Positions 61,459 to 64,000 of a stretch of 64,000 bases of DNA are shown here, piece by piece. Position numbers and translations under genes: made by a program. Positions within the stretch are counted from its first letter, which is position 1, and each line of letters opens with the position of its first letter. The notes beneath the pieces are model-generated. The model was not told where the DNA came from. It worked only from the letters and a program-made list of their open reading frames with translations, and ran no database searches. The DNA is from Rhodocyclaceae bacterium (lineage in GTDB: Bacteria; Pseudomonadota; Gammaproteobacteria; Burkholderiales; Rhodocyclaceae): contig JADJEF010000003.1 in the NCBI GenBank assembly GCA_016702335.1, positions 437,370 to 501,369 of the forward strand. The letters are read 5' to 3'.

Positions 61459-64000
61459 ACGTGTTCGATGTTGCCGGCCAGCCCTTGCCCGACCAGCAGC
61501 AAATCGCTGCCTTCCTGCCCGGCGTCGGCCTGGGCCTGGTTGCCGTAGCGAATGAGCAGGTTGCCCTCGTCGTTGTCGATCAGTTGCAGGGTACGGGTGT
61601 CGACACTGGCATCGAAGGCGAGCGTGTCCACACCGCCTTCGTCGACCACCATCTCGACTTGCACAGCGGTTTCGCCATCGACGGTAATGCTGCGTGAGGC
61701 ACCATCACCCGCGCGAAACACATACGTGTCATCGCCCAGCCCACCATCGAGCGCATCGGTGCCCGCACCGCCAGTGAGCCGGTCGTTGCCGGCACCCGCC
61801 TGCACGGCATCGTTGCCGGCTTTGCCGTCCATACGGTCTTCCAGCGCCGTGCCGGTGAGCAGGTCGTCGCCCTCGGTGCCGTCCAGATCAAAGCCGCGGG
61901 CGAGCAGTTGCGCCCAGGTGAAGGTGCCGCCATCGGCAAACTCGAAGCTCGCGACGCTGGGGTCGGCCAGCGGGTCGTCAGGGTTGAAGTTCTCGATATG
62001 CAGGGCATCGCCATCGCCGAAATCGAGCAGCAGGGAGCCTTTGCGCAGGATGACGTATTTGGCCGCGATGCCTTTGCCAAAGATGAACACGCTGGCATCC
62101 TTGGCGCGTCGTCATCGTAAATGCGGTCTTCGCCATCGCCCTTGTTATAGATGTAGGTATCGCGCCCCTCGCCGCCCCGCAGAAAGTCGTCGCCGGCGCC
62201 GCCGATGAGCACGTCCTCACCTTTGCCGCCGAAGAGTTGGTCATCTTCCGAGCCACCATCGAGCCAGTTACCAACTGTCCTCGGTGATGCCAGCGCGCCG
62301 GGGAGCACGTCCTCGCCGGCACCGCCAAGCAGGGTGTCGTGGCCGGCTTCGCCGAAGAGCACATCGTCGTCAGTGCCGCCTTCGAGCAGGTCGTTACCCG
62401 CGCCGCCGAGCAGCCAGTCGTCGCCCTTGCCTCCGTAGAGCGAGTCGTCACCGCCTTCAGCGTCACGGCCCGTGGTGCCGCCGTTCTTGATGGTCAGGTA
62501 TATGTGTTCTGCGCTTGGTCGGAGGATGTGAGTTCCTCGGTGGATGGGCGTTTGAGGGTGACTCCCCACTCCCTGGAGCTGCCCACCTTGATGGTCCGGT
62601 CACCATGCAGCAGATCATCGCCCGCCCCGCCGATCAGCAGATCGCTGCCCACACCGCCGGTGAGCAGGTCTTTGGCCGCACCGCCGATGAGGATGTCGTT
62701 GCCCTTGCCGCCATCGACCCAGTCACCGCGCGTGGCTTTGCTCTCAGCGGTGTCGCCGGATTCGAGGGCGGCGGTGATGCTGTCATTGGTGGTGGTGGCA
62801 TCGGCTGGCGCACTTTCACCCCACAGGAGGTCATTGCCGCCTTGCCCGGCGACGATGTCGCTGCCTTCGCCGCCCTCCAGGCGGTCGGCACTGCCTTTGT
62901 CCTGGGCGTTGCTGTCGTCGCCGCCGTCCCTGTTGGCGGCACGGTCGCCATGCAGCACGTCCTGCCCGCCTTCGCCTTTAATGCTGTCGCTACCCAGGGA
63001 GCCGCTGAGCACATCGTCTCGCCCAGGGGCGGCGTTCTCGGTAACCTGACGACGTTGCCATTGGCGTCAACGTCCAGCGGCGTCTTGCGGCGCAAAGTCG
63101 CCCACGATGGCCTTGGCCGGTTGCCCTCGGCGAGCTTGAGGCGGCGCAGGCCGAAGTCGCCTTCCTGAATTCGGTGCCCAGATCGACACTGCCGCCCTCG
63201 GGCAGAGAGGGTCCAGCGGTCCTCGCCCTGCTCTTGCGCAGGGTGGTCGTGCCGTCGGGGCTGATCCAGGTGCTGGCGTCTTTCTCGATCAGGATGCCCA
63301 GGCCGCGTTCGCCCACCAGCAGGCGGCCTTCCTTGATCTTGTTGCCTGTCTCGCCGTCGACGTCGACCAGAGTGTCGTTGCCATCGCCGCCACGAAATAC
63401 GTAGCTGTCCCAGCCTTTGCCGCCGTTCAATACGTCATCGCCTTTGCCGCCGATCAGGGTGTCGGCGCCGCCTTCGCCGATCAGGATGTCGTTGCTGGCG
63501 ATTTCATTACCATGGCCGCCGTAAAGACGGGCGTCGAGCAGGACCACATGGTCGTCCTTGACTGCGAGCGCCAGCTTGGTCTTGGGATCAATCGCATGGT
63601 CGCGCCCGGGGTCGAGGTAGATGTTGGTGGCGAGGTAGGAGTCGGGGTTGAGGTCAGCGAGTGACGGGTTGTTCGCCTTGAGATCGGCAAGCAAGCGATT
63701 CTTCGCTGGCGTGAGTGCTTCGACGATGAATTCGGCATGACCCCGCGGAAGGTAGCCAAGAATGCTGGCGTAGTCATCATTGGCGAGCTGAAGGCCATTC
63801 TTGCCTTCCTCTTTCGGTTGCGGCTGGTAGAACACTGACCCCAGAAAGGTCCCTGCGGCATCCGTCCAAAGGCCGTGTTTCAACTCGTAGGCCTTGATGG
63901 CGTCTCGATGCAGAGTGAAGGTTCGGTAGGCTTGTCTGGCTTCGTCTACCGTCGGATTGGCCGGATCGGCATAGAGGCCGAAAAGCGAGGATTCGTAGTA

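Larger units (their letters stand above)
61191..64000 (-). pseudogene. Ninth lipase-RTX gene, 3' part, multiply frameshifted
   Basis: Open to the right edge, with the 5' part outside. RTX and beta-domain text matching D and E is spread over at least four frames, e.g. GGKGDDVLNGGKGWDSYVFRG, LLGGAGNDLLEGG, ALHIENFNPDDPLADPS and the C-terminal DASASRRWRHGD. Breaks compared with module D/E are single lost bases near 62103, 62495, 63010, 63166 and 63215-63235. The first part (KHGLWTDAAGTFLGS onward) has no close match in the other modules. The density of one-base losses suggests either decay or poor consensus near a repeat. The stop still overlaps the lipoprotein A start. Confidence 0.65.

Overview
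The window looks like a chromosome segment of a betaproteobacterium, most likely a Rhodocyclales relative. The basis is the trxB / ftsK-phaC-lolA / rarA-serS order, paired aerobic and anaerobic coproporphyrinogen oxidases, an FNR-type regulator and high GC content. No rRNA gene or species marker is present, so placement beyond class is inference.

Positions 1-31,600 hold ordinary chromosome. From left to right: the end of hemD; a leftward folD-purE-phzF-hemF group; a two-gene MCP-like/ODP module; fnr divergent from hemN across one FNR box; a FimV-like protein; a TauE/SafE-like membrane protein with a copper-type P-ATPase; ppa; nadE-glnB; a Kef-type antiporter; a lipoprotein plus FlgO-like pair; Smr and trxB; an MNT/HEPN pair; ftsK-phaC-lolA; a two-gene phosphorelay; rarA; serS; and tRNA-Ser(CGA).

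Positions 31,898-64,000 are almost entirely one leftward tandem array. It contains eight modules (named A to H from the upstream, right-hand side to the downstream, left-hand side) and the 3' end of a ninth lipase-RTX gene. Each module is an outer-membrane-type lipoprotein gene (266-308 codons) followed at once by a secreted-type lipase gene with a GYSLGGH nucleophile elbow and, when complete, a long RTX calcium-binding C-terminus. Inside a module the lipoprotein stop is followed by one base and then the lipase ATG, with the Shine-Dalgarno inside the last lipoprotein codons. Between modules the lipase stop overlaps the next lipoprotein start as ATGA. The array is therefore built as one translationally coupled operon whose promoter lies beyond the right edge. 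Lipoprotein lineage and lipase subgroup vary together, which suggests cognate pairs, possibly toxin and immunity protein.

A short repeat of about 25 bp (core AAGTCGGCGCTGG, then a few variable bases, then ACGGCGAT) is scattered over the whole window. It lies between genes and also in frame inside CopA, FtsK, LolA, RarA, the HemD C-terminus and the RTX proteins, usually encoding VGAGGTA. In the array it marks nearly every module junction, in four places as inverted pairs around long hairpins. Every truncated lipase gene is cut exactly where such an element begins, yet its reading frame still runs through the element to the coupled ATGA. The array therefore looks like a recombining family shaped by these elements. 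The longest lipase-RTX copies carry homopolymer frameshifts that may be either real or assembly errors.
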